Positions 37,725 to 48,104 of a stretch of DNA of 64,000 nt are shown in pieces (the stretch's first letter is position 1; each line of letters begins with the position of its first letter). The notes under the pieces are model-generated. The model had not been told where the DNA came from and did not search any database. It saw only the letters and a list, made by a program, of their open reading frames with translations. The stretch comes from Phycisphaerae bacterium (GTDB lineage Bacteria; Planctomycetota; Phycisphaerae; UBA1845; PWPN01). The stretch lies in assembly GCA_035384605.1 (NCBI GenBank), contig DAOOIV010000013.1, forward strand, positions 1 through 64,000, read 5' to 3'. The translations under genes and the position numbers were made by a program.

Positions 37725-39014
37725 ATGGCGCGGGTCTACCAGGAATTCACGTACCAGTTCCCCCCCGACGGCTCAGCCTATCCCGAGCATCTCGTCGACG
37801 TGCTTTGGGAATGGGCGGAATACAACGCCGCCCAGGAAATGCCAGCGGAAGTTTTCCGTCCTCGCTCGAAGGCTCAACTCGCAGCCCTCGTCAACCCGGC
37901 TTTTCAGGCCAGCCTGCGTACCGAGGAGCGCCGCCCGGTTCGGTTTCGGGCCTTCCTGTCGGATTTGCCCAGGGAGCTGACGGTTCGATTCGTCACGCCC
38001 TTGCTCTACAACATGACCGAATTGGTCAAGATCGCGCCGACCGTCGACTCGGCCCACCGCGCGATCGTCGTGGTCCCCCGCACGGGCGACTCCGATCAAC
38101 TTGAGATTGTGGGCATTCGCGACCCGACGTTGTCGCCTTCCGAGCGGTCCCCCAAACGTCCACGGTGGGAAGACCTGCTCGGACTGTTTGTCAAACACTA
38201 CGAATGGACGGTCTCGGTGTTTGGGCCGGGGTCGATTCTCGTGCAGACGCTCGGCTTTCCTATCGAGCTTCGACACGGACGCATTCGCTGCCCGTTTCCG
38301 GTGCATCGGATCAAGCACGTGCGTCAATGGTATCGTGAAGCGACCGCCGAAGGCCGGCTGGGCGATCAAACGATCGCCTCGGCGCTGCTTGGGCAGGTCT
38401 GGCAGAGCATCCTCAGCGAAGTCTGCGAATCACACCGCGGAGGAACCTTCCTGATCGCACCCGACGTGCCGGTGCGTGATCTGCCGCTGCGAATCAAATA
38501 CCGGCTGGATTCCAACGTCTTGGTCGAGACTCTCCAAGCTCGGATGACCGTCGAACCGAAGCTTTCACACCATTTGTATGCGGGCAAAGAGATCGAAACC
38601 ACTGCTCTCGATGACGCCCACTGCCTGCAGCGGGGCCTCGTCCGGACACAGAACCTGCTCGCTGCGCTCAGCTCTGTCGACGGCGCGGTGGTGCTGAATC
38701 GTGATTTGCACATCATTGGTTTCGGCGCGGAGATCACCTTGAGTTCACCTGCGACGACCGACGAGGTGATCCACTTCGGCCGACATCCCGATCCGGTCGG
38801 CATTCCGCCACCGAGGCCGCTGCTGGACTACGGCATGCGCCACCGCTCGGCCTACCATTTCTGCCAGGCCGTGGCCGGAGCCATCGCCTTCGTCGTTTCC
38901 CAGGATGCCGCCATCACGGTGTTCTGCAACACGCAACGCGATCCGCGCAGGGAGGAGATCCAGGCGGACGTCGAGATGTACCAGGGATTGACGCCGGAGC
39001 GGTGGCTGATGTAG
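37725..39014 (+). CDS. diadenylate cyclase (DAC) domain protein, DACNV-like
   Basis: 429 residues. The C-terminal 190 align by eye with the DisA_N/DAC fold that makes cyclic di-AMP from two ATP: GGTFLIAPDVPV (239-250), the DGA motif in SSVDGAVVLNRD (319-321), the RHR motif in MRHRSAYHFCQAV (372-374), then IAFVVSQDAAITVF. Both signature motifs are intact. The N-terminal 230 residues (YPEHLVDVLWEWAEYNAAQE and onward) fit the proposed sensor domain DACNV. No membrane segment, so it differs from CdaA. ATG 37725 has GGAG eight bases upstream. hldD is 138 bp upstream on the same strand; a functional link is unproven. Confidence 0.8.
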   Translation: MARVYQEFTYQFPPDGSAYPEHLVDVLWEWAEYNAAQEMPAEVFRPRSKAQLAALVNPAFQASLRTEERRPVRFRAFLSDLPRELTVRFVTPLLYNMTELVKIAPTVDSAHRAIVVVPRTGDSDQLEIVGIRDPTLSPSERSPKRPRWEDLLGLFVKHYEWTVSVFGPGSILVQTLGFPIELRHGRIRCPFPVHRIKHVRQWYREATAEGRLGDQTIASALLGQVWQSILSEVCESHRGGTFLIAPDVPVRDLPLRIKYRLDSNVLVETLQARMTVEPKLSHHLYAGKEIETTALDDAHCLQRGLVRTQNLLAALSSVDGAVVLNRDLHIIGFGAEITLSSPATTDEVIHFGRHPDPVGIPPPRPLLDYGMRHRSAYHFCQAVAGAIAFVVSQDAAITVFCNTQRDPRREEIQADVEMYQGLTPERWLM

Positions 39015-39076
39015 CCAGGCTTCAGGCATCGGGGTTCAGGGCTCCGCGAAAGCGGGAGTGGAAACGACTGATGGCG

Positions 39077-39310
39077 TCACCCTTGGCGATCCGGCGTGTG
39101 GGCGGCTAGAACCCGCTCGATCTCCTCGGCCGACATCCCGCGTTCGACCATTGTCCGCTTGAGGTCATTCTCGGAGAGGGTCTTGCGGATCTTGTACCAG
39201 AGCCCGCCGGCAACAACCACGATCGGTATGGAAAAGGCCCCGAGGATTGCGAGCTGATCGGGACTCGGCCAATTGTGGCCCGACACTGCCTGATACAGCA
39301 TAGCGAGCAT
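39077..39310 (-). CDS. small single-pass membrane protein
   Basis: 77 residues: one membrane helix (LAILGAFSIPIVVVAGGLWY, about 22-41), then a basic/charged cytoplasmic helix and a tail (MVERGMSAEEIERVLAAHTP) that reads as a short UBA-like or SHOCT-like helical hairpin. A strong GGAGG lies eight bases upstream of ATG 39310. Function unknown. It is preceded by larA-like on its downstream side, 94 bp away. Confidence 0.68.
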   Translation of the reverse strand: MLAMLYQAVSGHNWPSPDQLAILGAFSIPIVVVAGGLWYKIRKTLSENDLKRTMVERGMSAEEIERVLAAHTPDRQG

Positions 39311-39404
39311 AGAGGGTACCTCCAGAAGCGTGGTCACGGGTCGCATCGCTTTATTTCACCCGAGCGGCCATCTTCACTGACCGCTGAACCCCGAACCCAG
39401 GACC

Positions 39405-40673
<1,269 letters not shown>

Positions 40674-40746
40674 GTCATTCAGCCCCAATGCCCGTGCGGC
40701 AGACGCCAACCGCACATCCCGGCAGTATTCAGTGTCAAAACGAGGG

Positions 40747-42156
40747 TCATCGCTCCGCGGCCGGCGCGGTCGTCGTGGCCGACCGGCTCAACTGGTCTTT
40801 CCGGAGAGCCTCCAGAAGCCTGCGGGGTGCCGCGCGTTCGGGGGGCATCTTGTGCACCGCTTGGGTCATATCGGTCATGCCCGCGGTCTCGTCGCCGCTG
40901 CAATACTTGGCGTAGCCCAGCAGAAAGCGAAGACGGAAATCGTCAAAGCGAGCGAGGTCGGCCTGGAGTTCCTTGATTCTCTCCTTGACCATCGCGACGT
41001 CGGGCAGCAGGCTGTTGAAATCCTGCCGGAACGTGGCCGGGTCCGGCGACAATTCCACGGCCAGCAACAGACTGTTCGCACTGCTGCTGTACTCGCGGGT
41101 GGCCAGTTGCGCGACGGCGCGTCCCAGAAGCGGAACCGGGCTCTTGGGGGCGACAACGCGGGCCAGGTCGTAGCTCGTGGCCGCTTTCGCGTACTCACCC
41201 GCCTTGAGATGGGCTGCGGCTATCTCGAGGTGTTTGCCGGCGGCTGCCTCGAGCGTTGCGGCCGTCGCGATTTCCGGTTGGCGGGCAACCGGCGTCGCGA
41301 CCGGCGTCTGATCGCCGCCCGCAACCGGCGGTCGGGCCGCTTCGGGCGGCGTTGTGATCGGGCGGAGGAGGCTGCCTCCCGGGGCCTCGGCTCGCCGTTC
41401 AACAGACCGCCCGGGGCCGCCCTGTAGAATCAGATCCAGCGGAGATTCGGTGCCTTCCGGCAGCAATCTGAGGCCGTCTTCTCGGCTGCGTGGCAGCGCC
41501 AACGGTGGCGTCGGTGCAAGCAGCTTGGTACCGGATTGCGGCGCAGCCGTCACAGGGGCCGGCTCGGCTGTGCCTTCCCAGGGCAAACGCGGGAGCTGAA
41601 GCGTTTGAGATCCGCTGCCGCCCATCGGCATCTGCCGATAAGGAGTCAGGCTTTGATCCAACGGCCCGGCAGGACTCACGGGGTTGATCTGGATCGGGCT
41701 CATCGGCTCAATAACCGGACTCCCAGGCCGTCCCTGCTGGGAAGCCGCTGCCGGGGCGGCGTAATCCACCATGAAACGCGTCTGGCCCGCCGGCGGCTGC
41801 GTCAACCCGGATGCCGGCTGCATAGTTCTTGGCAGGGCGAACCGGTCTTGTAGCGGGCTTCGCGAAATGTTGCTTGATGGAACGTACGTGCGCAGCGGCT
41901 CGGGTCGATACCCATAGCTGGGCCGAGTCACACCCGTGCTCTGGGGAAAACGCAGGTCCAGTGAATGTGGCACGCTTTCCAGGCCGAGCGAGCTATACCC
42001 ACTGCCCACGTTCTGCCACCGTTGATCATACCGCTGCAAGCCCTGGGGCACTTGATTGGCGGTGCTGTTCTGCTGGGCGACGGTCGATTGACCCATCGCG
42101 CTCCCTGCGGACAGCAGCAGCGCCGGCAAAACGGATGCATAAGACATTCCTCTCAT
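40747..42156 (-). CDS. secreted Pro-rich TPR-like protein
   Basis: About 469 residues: signal peptide (MSYASVLPALLLSAGSAMGQ), a Pro/Gln/Ser-rich unstructured stretch (about 25-310), then helical repeats of TPR type (AAAHLKAGEYAKAATSYDLA, PLLGRAVAQLATREYSSSAN and LRFLLGYAKYCSGDETAGM). Probably a scaffold at the cell surface or periplasm. GAGAGG precedes ATG 42156. The long upstream extension of the frame has no coding character. Confidence 0.7.
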   Translation of the reverse strand: MRGMSYASVLPALLLSAGSAMGQSTVAQQNSTANQVPQGLQRYDQRWQNVGSGYSSLGLESVPHSLDLRFPQSTGVTRPSYGYRPEPLRTYVPSSNISRSPLQDRFALPRTMQPASGLTQPPAGQTRFMVDYAAPAAASQQGRPGSPVIEPMSPIQINPVSPAGPLDQSLTPYRQMPMGGSGSQTLQLPRLPWEGTAEPAPVTAAPQSGTKLLAPTPPLALPRSREDGLRLLPEGTESPLDLILQGGPGRSVERRAEAPGGSLLRPITTPPEAARPPVAGGDQTPVATPVARQPEIATAATLEAAAGKHLEIAAAHLKAGEYAKAATSYDLARVVAPKSPVPLLGRAVAQLATREYSSSANSLLLAVELSPDPATFRQDFNSLLPDVAMVKERIKELQADLARFDDFRLRFLLGYAKYCSGDETAGMTDMTQAVHKMPPERAAPRRLLEALRKDQLSRSATTTAPAAER

Positions 42157-42288
42157 GTTCCACCTCTCGGCGGCGCCGGTAGCCTGTGATACCCTCCTGG
42201 TATCGGCACAAGGCTGAGGGCAAACGGAGTTCAAACAGGCATCCTTTACTATTATAGCCGATTTATCGGTACTTGGCCGATCGCTGCC

Positions 42289-42321
42289 TTGACGAGCCGA
42301 GGGGTTCATCCCGTCGGTCTT
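42289..42321. repeat. TTGACGAGCCGAGGGG hairpin repeat, copy 1
   Basis: TTGACGAGCCGAGGGGTTCA continues with TCCCGTCGGTCTTC. The arms CCGAGGGG and CCCGTCGG pair with one mismatch around TTCAT. A cleaner copy lies at 50303-50337, so this is a second dispersed family. Confidence 0.7.
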
Positions 42322-42352
42322 CCAGCCCGTCTCAGCAGGTTGTGTCGGGCAC

Positions 42353-42378
42353 CATGCCCACGGCTTTGCGTGGACATG
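42353..42378. repeat. palindromic repeat CATGCCCACG, copy 2
   Basis: CATGCCCACG-GCTTTG-CGTGGACATG, one mismatch in ten. It matches the element at 30432-30457 on the opposite strand, loop included. It lies between the TPR gene and the GH28 gene, 31 bp from the neighbouring hairpin repeat. Confidence 0.7.
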
Positions 42379-42418
42379 CTCGTACTCCGCTGGAAGTGCG
42401 ATGCTTGAGCCGTTTTGC

Positions 42419-44110
42419 CTAAGGTTCCTGGCGGACTGCGGATGGCTGCACGTCCGGTGCCCGTTCAACAACCTGGTCGGCATGGCGTACGTTGTTGGCC
42501 GTCAGAACGATCCCGCCGCTTTGCTCGCCTTCCAGACGCACGAACGTCCTGACCGGGTCCGAGACGCTGCAGCCGTGGATAAACGCCTGCTTCGTCTGGA
42601 TCAGGCGAATCAGTTCATCAACGCCCTTGCCCGCCGCGCGAAAGCCGTCCAGTTCCAGGTCTTCGACGTCGTCGCACACAACAGCCGGGCGATGATCGGC
42701 CTGCTCCAGTTCAAATCGCACGCCCCGCAACACCAGCCCGCGGGCATGTCGGGCGTACAGTCCGTAAGCCGGGAGCGTCCCGAACATGTAGTACTCAGGG
42801 TACTCGTCCTCCAGCTCCGGGATGTCCCGGCGGGCAGCTTCGCTTGCCGTACCGCCGCCGGCGAACACGATCCGCACGTTGCTCAGCACGACGTTCTCCG
42901 GCGGATGGCCCGGCAAGCCGGTGATCGAAATGCAGGAGCGCCGCGTCTTGGCGGACGGCTCGCTGGTCACGCCGCCCAGGACAAGTGGCGGCGGGCTCTC
43001 GGGAACACGAGCCGTCACGTTGCTGATGATAACGTTCCGCAAGGTGCCCACCGGCGGCGGTGCCACACGCTTGTCCACCTTGTGCTCGGCCTGCTGCCTG
43101 GCCCCCAGGTAACCCAACCACTGTGCCAGCCGGATCGAGATCGGACCGGTCACGTTGTCCATCACCAGGTTCGAGAACACGACGTTGTCCAACGAGCCAC
43201 CTTCCACCATTTGGATTTTGATCCCGTTGTGGAACGTGTCGCGAATCACGCAGTTCGACATGGCGATATTCTTGAACGGGCCGTCCGACTCCGGGCCGAT
43301 GCGGAAGGCCGCACAGTAGCTGCTGATCAGGCAGTTGGTGATCGCGACATCCATCGCCGAGCCCTTGAGTGCGATCGCGTCGTCCTCGCAGTCGAGGCGG
43401 CAATCCGAGATCGTGACGTTGCGGCAATTCTCCAGGTCGATGCCATCGTTGTTCAGGTTCGCCCGGTTGTTGATCACAAGCCCGGTGATGCGGATGTCCG
43501 CACAGTCGATGTACTGCGAGCACCACGAGCCCGAGGCCTGGAAGCACAGGCCGTCAACGGTGATATCCTGACAATTGACGAACCGCACGAGCATGGGACG
43601 ATGCGTGGTGTCGCCGGGAGGGTACAGATGCCCTTGCCCGTTGATGGTCCCGATTCCTCTCAGACAGATCTTGGATGCCTTTTCGGCGTAGAGCAGGCAC
43701 TTGTTGAAGAACGGGTAGTACTCAGGCCCTTTTGTCTTGTCGGAGTAGTCCGCCAGTCGCCCGCTGCCCAGCAGCACGGCTTGCGGGGCCAGTTCCAGGG
43801 TGACGTTTGACTTCAGGAACACCGTTCCGCACAGGTATCGGCCGGCCGGCACGTACACGATCCCGCCCGAAGCATCCGCGCAGGCATCGACGGCCGCCTG
43901 GACCGCCGCTGTGTCCAGCGTCTGGCCATCGCCCTTGGCGCCGAAATCCCGCACGTCGAACACGTGCCTGCTATAGCCGCTGACTTGCGTTCCGCGCTCA
44001 CCCCCCGCGGCTGCGATGCAGCACAACATCATCGCTACGGCTGCAGCCCGTCCAACGATGTCGCTACCCAGCAGTACAGAGGGGACACAGCTCCTTTTCC
44101 TGACTTCCAT
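42419..44110 (-). CDS. GH28 polygalacturonase-like enzyme
   Basis: 563 residues with a signal-like hydrophobic N-terminus (about 20-38). It begins with VFDVRDFGAKGDGQTLDT, the usual start of GH28 and pectate-lyase-like beta helices. Catalytic motifs of polygalacturonases are partly present: NNDGID (D222/D225) and CEDDAIALKG (D243/D244). The third motif, G-H-G in classical enzymes, reads SYCAAFRIG, and R-I-K reads GIKIQ. It therefore may attack another uronic-acid-containing glycan or be impaired. The right-handed beta helix continues to about 480. It is probably secreted. Confidence 0.8.
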   Translation of the reverse strand: MEVRKRSCVPSVLLGSDIVGRAAAVAMMLCCIAAAGGERGTQVSGYSRHVFDVRDFGAKGDGQTLDTAAVQAAVDACADASGGIVYVPAGRYLCGTVFLKSNVTLELAPQAVLLGSGRLADYSDKTKGPEYYPFFNKCLLYAEKASKICLRGIGTINGQGHLYPPGDTTHRPMLVRFVNCQDITVDGLCFQASGSWCSQYIDCADIRITGLVINNRANLNNDGIDLENCRNVTISDCRLDCEDDAIALKGSAMDVAITNCLISSYCAAFRIGPESDGPFKNIAMSNCVIRDTFHNGIKIQMVEGGSLDNVVFSNLVMDNVTGPISIRLAQWLGYLGARQQAEHKVDKRVAPPPVGTLRNVIISNVTARVPESPPPLVLGGVTSEPSAKTRRSCISITGLPGHPPENVVLSNVRIVFAGGGTASEAARRDIPELEDEYPEYYMFGTLPAYGLYARHARGLVLRGVRFELEQADHRPAVVCDDVEDLELDGFRAAGKGVDELIRLIQTKQAFIHGCSVSDPVRTFVRLEGEQSGGIVLTANNVRHADQVVERAPDVQPSAVRQEP

Positions 44111-44499
44111 ATACCCCTATCCTACCCTTCAGCTTATGCCACCACGAGCTCGTGTGTTCCTTGCGGCTTGATTTGTCGCGTCCTCAATTGGGCGGCGGCT
44201 CGGCTGCTGCTCCAGAAGCCGTAAAACGATGCGGCCTTGGTATACGTGCCGGCCGAGGCCTGACAGCGACGCCCGGGCCGTCTGCCGGCCTACTGCCCGA
44301 TACCCAATTACCGGCACATGGTACTCTGGGTGAGGGCTGACGGCGAGTTTGCCGCCTTCAGTTGCTGGTTTCCTCACACCCCAACCATGCGCCGGCAAGC
44401 GGACCATCATACCGTCGACATCGGGCATCCTCACCAAGGGCAATTGCCTTGACAAGCGGCGCGGCGTTCGACCCCCGGATCTGAAAAGATGTCAACAGA
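44111..44499. other. intergenic region upstream of the GH28 gene
   Basis: About 390 bp with no recognised gene or structured element. The GH28 promoter should lie in its left part, since the gene is read leftward from 44110. Confidence 0.4.
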
Positions 44500-44781
44500 T
44501 GCGATTCTCATAACCGTACGACTCCACCGGGTGTTGCGGGTGACTCCAGACAGATGGTCGAGTTGCTGCTTTGGTACGGGCACGATTGCGACGGAAAGGA
44601 TTCAGACGGCTGTATGCCTCTGTAGTTTGCCGTACGCAAGAGTTTAGAGAAGGTTTTGGAAGTCATAGCAGCAAAGGGTACCGATGCGAATGCCTGTGAC
44701 AACAGTGGCAAGAGCGTTGCTGTTGCCGCGGCAGAAGGTGGACATGCGGCAGTCGGCGATCTTCTGAGGCGACTGGGATCG
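44500..44781 (+). pseudogene. ankyrin-repeat gene fragment with internal stop
   Basis: One frame reads two to three degenerate ankyrin repeats: NRTTPPGVAGDSRQMVELLL, WYGHDCDGKDSDGCMPL, then a TAG stop at 44623-44625, then KVLEVIAAKGTDANACDNSG, KSVAVAAAEGGHAAVGDLLR. The repeat pattern (TPL..A, VELLL.YG.D, DG.TPL, AVLLR) runs straight through the stop, so a nonsense mutation is likely. No start codon with ribosome-binding site is visible, and the 5' part of the gene is missing. The frame continues to about 44958 without repeat character. Confidence 0.65.
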
Positions 44782-44867
44782 AAGAGGTGGAACGACGGGC
44801 ATGAATGGCAAGGCGCAGCAGGGCACCCTCGCAGGGAGGGGCGTACTCTGGACTCAGCGCGGAAGCA

Positions 44868-46418
44868 TCAGGTGTACACGAACTGGGCCGTTGCCACGCA
44901 CGGCCGGTCGGCTCGCAGTCTCACCCAATGGGCGCTGAAGCCGGCCGGGAACTCGTGACAGGCGTACCCGGCGGCATCGACCCTCAATTGCACATACGGA
45001 GCCCACGTGCCGTTACCCAGGAAGTCGACCTCGACGACGAAGTCTACGGGTTCGGCCGCCCGGTGCGCCACATGCAGGCACTTGTGCTCGAAGCCGGTCA
45101 TCAGATATGGGTCCGAGGGTTGGCCCGGCTGGATCGGCGTATCCCGCCACGGCCCGCCCCAGCCCTGCGGCTTGCCGAAGCCCCACAGATCGTCAGTCTT
45201 CCCGAACCACAGGTTTGACTGCGGCTCGCCGACCAGGTGAGCGTTGCCGGTGCAGGCCGTGACCTGGTTGCCCGCCAGCACCAGCAGGCCGCGCCACGAG
45301 CAGAAATCAGGCACGATCCGCATGTGCCGACAGATGGGCGTGACGCCGTGGACCTGCCCGCCGTAGGCCAGGCGCGGCAGTTCATAGAACAACCCGTGCA
45401 TGTCCATGAGGAACCGTTCGGTTTCCACCTCGCGAATCCGAGGCCACTCGGTGTACCATGCCTGATCGTGCGTGTGGCTACCCTTCGGCAGGCGGTACCT
45501 GGACCATTTCCCCCGGTTCAATACGCAGAGCATAACTGACGCCCGGTCCCAGCCCGTCGCGAAGGCGTTCGCGTGATCGCCCATGGGCGTGCCCGCGACA
45601 TCGTTGAACGCCGTGCTCTCGATGATGTCCCACTCGCCCCGGCCCTTCCATTCGGCCAGGCGGCCCCCCGTCGAGACGCCCTCGGTTTCGTCGCGCTCGT
45701 GGTAGGTGTTGTTGGCGACGATGACTCGGTCGCCGGCGGTGAAGCCGCCCTTGTAATGAGGCTTGAAGCCATCCGGCAGCTTGAGGTTCTTGTTGAGTGT
45801 GAACAGCAGCTCGGTCTTGAGCGTCCGGATGTCCACCTCGAAGAAGTGCGATTCCATGCCGAGGACGTAAACCTTGTTGGCCGGGTCTTTCAGATGCCGC
45901 ATGGTCGCGGTGAGCCGGTAGTCGGTGAGCGCCTCGATCGTGCGAACCTTGTTGTCGGTGTCGATGACGTGAGGCCCGACGATCATCTGCTCCGACTCGG
46001 CATGCACGAAGCGATTGGCGTATGTCCCGACCACCGAGGCCGGGTGCTTGTGGACCCGCATGTGCTCGTCCACATAGAACAGCCCCGTTCCGCTGCCGGT
46101 GGTGGAAGTGTGCGCGGTGTAGGTGACAAACCACAACCGGTCGGCCCAGGGCATGAGTGCCCCGATTCCCGATTCGCTGCGCGGGCCGTTGAGGCCGGCG
46201 CTGACCCCCAACCGCGGAATGACGCCGCTGATGACCAGCGGGCAGTCCGATTCCATGCCCTCGATCTTCCGGTTGACGGCCGCATCGCCTGCCAACCTGT
46301 CTTGATCGTCCTCGGCGGCTTGCGCGGCCTGCGAAGCGCCAACCCCCGCCGCCATGCCGCCCATGGCCACGGCCTTTTCCATAAGATCGCGACGCGTGAC
46401 CTGCGAATCTTTCTTCAT
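44868..46418 (-). CDS. Tat-exported protein of unknown function
   Basis: 516 residues. A twin-arginine signal (TRRDLMEKAVAMGGMAAGVG, then SQAAQAAE) indicates export of a folded protein. The body is beta-rich with propeller-like strands (WADRLWFVTYTAHTSTTGSG, YVLGMESHFFEVDIRTLKTE, LPKGSHTHDQAWYTEWPRIR). I did not recognise a named family; similar proteins occur in planctomycete carbohydrate loci. AGGAG lies seven bases before ATG 46418. The decayed ankyrin fragment is at its 3' end. Confidence 0.65.
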   Translation of the reverse strand: MKKDSQVTRRDLMEKAVAMGGMAAGVGASQAAQAAEDDQDRLAGDAAVNRKIEGMESDCPLVISGVIPRLGVSAGLNGPRSESGIGALMPWADRLWFVTYTAHTSTTGSGTGLFYVDEHMRVHKHPASVVGTYANRFVHAESEQMIVGPHVIDTDNKVRTIEALTDYRLTATMRHLKDPANKVYVLGMESHFFEVDIRTLKTELLFTLNKNLKLPDGFKPHYKGGFTAGDRVIVANNTYHERDETEGVSTGGRLAEWKGRGEWDIIESTAFNDVAGTPMGDHANAFATGWDRASVMLCVLNRGKWSRYRLPKGSHTHDQAWYTEWPRIREVETERFLMDMHGLFYELPRLAYGGQVHGVTPICRHMRIVPDFCSWRGLLVLAGNQVTACTGNAHLVGEPQSNLWFGKTDDLWGFGKPQGWGGPWRDTPIQPGQPSDPYLMTGFEHKCLHVAHRAAEPVDFVVEVDFLGNGTWAPYVQLRVDAAGYACHEFPAGFSAHWVRLRADRPCVATAQFVYT

Positions 46419-46675
46419 CGACCAACTCCTGCCTGCTCACCGGAAATGAGCGATTGAACCCGCCTTGCCGGTTCCTCGGTGGGCAGCAAGTCGTTCACAC
46501 GGAAGAACCTGCAGACCGACCCGAAGCCCCCTGAGTCTAACCTCGCCTCCGTCAGCGACAACCTTGTTACCGGACAGGCGATCATTGTGGTTGATTCGCG
46601 TTGGCTCATTTGCCAGAATACGTACAGTCGCATCTCATGCGGAAAAGGTAATTCCTCGATTGCAGGGGAAAGAAC

Positions 46676-47384
46676 ATGGGTTCCCGTTGCCCTCATCTTC
46701 TTGTCGACATCGCAGTTCTCTTTCTGACGACAGGTTCTGTTCTTCCTGCCTTTGCCAGTAAGGTCAGTATCTCCAGTCTGCCAGTACTCAGTTCCTCGGT
46801 GCTGGTCGCCGACGACACGACGCAGTACACAGTGACACTCACGGCCAGCAGTGTGGCGGGCTACAACGACATCACCAGCGTCCGCATCCTCTTCAATATG
46901 ACCGAGTCCGGGCCGGACACGAACAACGGCCGCGGCTACATGGCGTGGGGCGCGACTGACGCGGACATCACCAACTACGGCGGGTCCTGGGTTTTCGCGG
47001 ACGCAACCGGAGGCGGGCGATGGGCTTATCGCACCGACACGTGGGGCGGCACGACCTACATCACGCCGCTGGGCTGCTCGGTGTCCACGGCAGGTGCCGC
47101 CACCGGGGCCACCGGCGCTCGCACCGTCACGCTCACCTTCACGCTCAAACCGGCTTGGGCTCACAACCCGGTCTTCAACGTCGCCGACGGACGGCGACGT
47201 GGATCAGGGCGACTTCGGTCACTTCCAGGCATGTCTCAGCGGCACCGCCGTCACACAGAACGACCCTGACTGCCAAGATGCGAAGCTGGACGGCGATACG
47301 GATGTCGACTCAGAGGACCTCGCCGTCTTCCTGGGCTGTCTCAGCGGTCCCAACTCGCCGCCGATCCAAGACTGCCCGGACTGA
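46676..47384 (+). pseudogene. secreted dockerin-like protein, frameshifted
   Basis: The first frame (46676-47185) gives a signal peptide and a beta domain ending HNPVFNVA. The dockerin-like tail continues in another frame: DGDVDQGDFGHFQACLSG, then KLDGDTDVDSEDLAVFLGCL to CPD at 47384. The junction carries a direct 4-bp duplication, GACG-GACG at 47186-47193; removing one copy restores the reading NVADGDVDQGDFG. The intact protein would have been about 235 residues. GGGGA lies upstream of ATG 46676. The alternative is a sequencing or assembly error. Confidence 0.75.
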
Positions 47385-47385
47385 C

Positions 47386-47962
47386 GAGCATCTTGCTCTG
47401 TGCGGGCCGTTCAGGACAAATCCTGGAACTGTCCGGCTTGGCCTCTGATGCGGGGGTTTCACACACAACCGCCCGACGATGGTTATCGATTCTCGAAGCG
47501 AGCTTCGTGGTCTTTCTTCTGAGGCCGTATCACCGCAATTTCGGCAAGCGGATCATCAAGTCACCCAGACTGTACTTCGTCGACACGGGGCTGCTCTGTT
47601 ACCTGCTGCGAATCCGGAATCCCGAGGAACTCAGCTTCCACGCCAGCCGCGGCCCGGTGTTCGAAACCTGGGTGGTTTCGGAAGTCCTCAAGTTGTTTCA
47701 CAACCACGGCCAGGTCCCCGACGTCTACTTCTGGCAAGACTCGAACGGGCGTGAGGTTGATCTGCTCATCGACTTGCCAGGAACCCTCGTGGTCGTTGAG
47801 GCCAAGTCCGGCCAGACGGTTGCATCGGATTTCTTGAGGGATCTGACGCAATGGAAGGCCACTACCGGATGCCTGGACGCGCGGGCTGTTCTCGTCTACG
47901 GCGGCGACGAGTCATACACACGCCAGGATGTTTCGGTGATCTCCTGGAAAGACTGGGCATGA
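47386..47962 (+). pseudogene. 5'-truncated DUF4143 (AAA+ ATPase C-terminal) gene
   Basis: About 190 residues from a TTG start read as the C-terminal half of AAA+/DUF4143 proteins. The typical segment LCAGRSGQILELSGLASDAG is followed by RRWLSILEASFVVFLLRPY, FVDTGLLCYLLRI and the nuclease-like core GREVDLLIDLPGTLVVVEAK. The entire N-terminal AAA+ domain (about 200 residues with Walker motifs) is missing. The homologous part starts a few bases after the stop of the preceding gene, so a deletion has joined the two. No clear ribosome-binding site. Confidence 0.78.
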
Positions 47963-48104
47963 TCTCAGGCGTGTCCACGGCGTTTCACGTTGGCCGGGCC
48001 GCATTTGTGGCTTTCGCGTTTCCGGTTTATGATGTTTGCTCTGCGTGGGCGGGTGGTGCCGGGTTCGTCGGTGCCAACGCTCCGTGCCAACAGGAAGTGC
48101 TCGC

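Noticed and set aside
42401..43810. 469-residue plus-strand frame
   Set aside because: Shadow of the GH28 gene.
46676..47384. Programmed ribosomal frameshift as the reason for the broken frame
   Set aside because: No slippery heptamer or downstream stimulator; a 4-bp duplication explains it better than a programmed shift.
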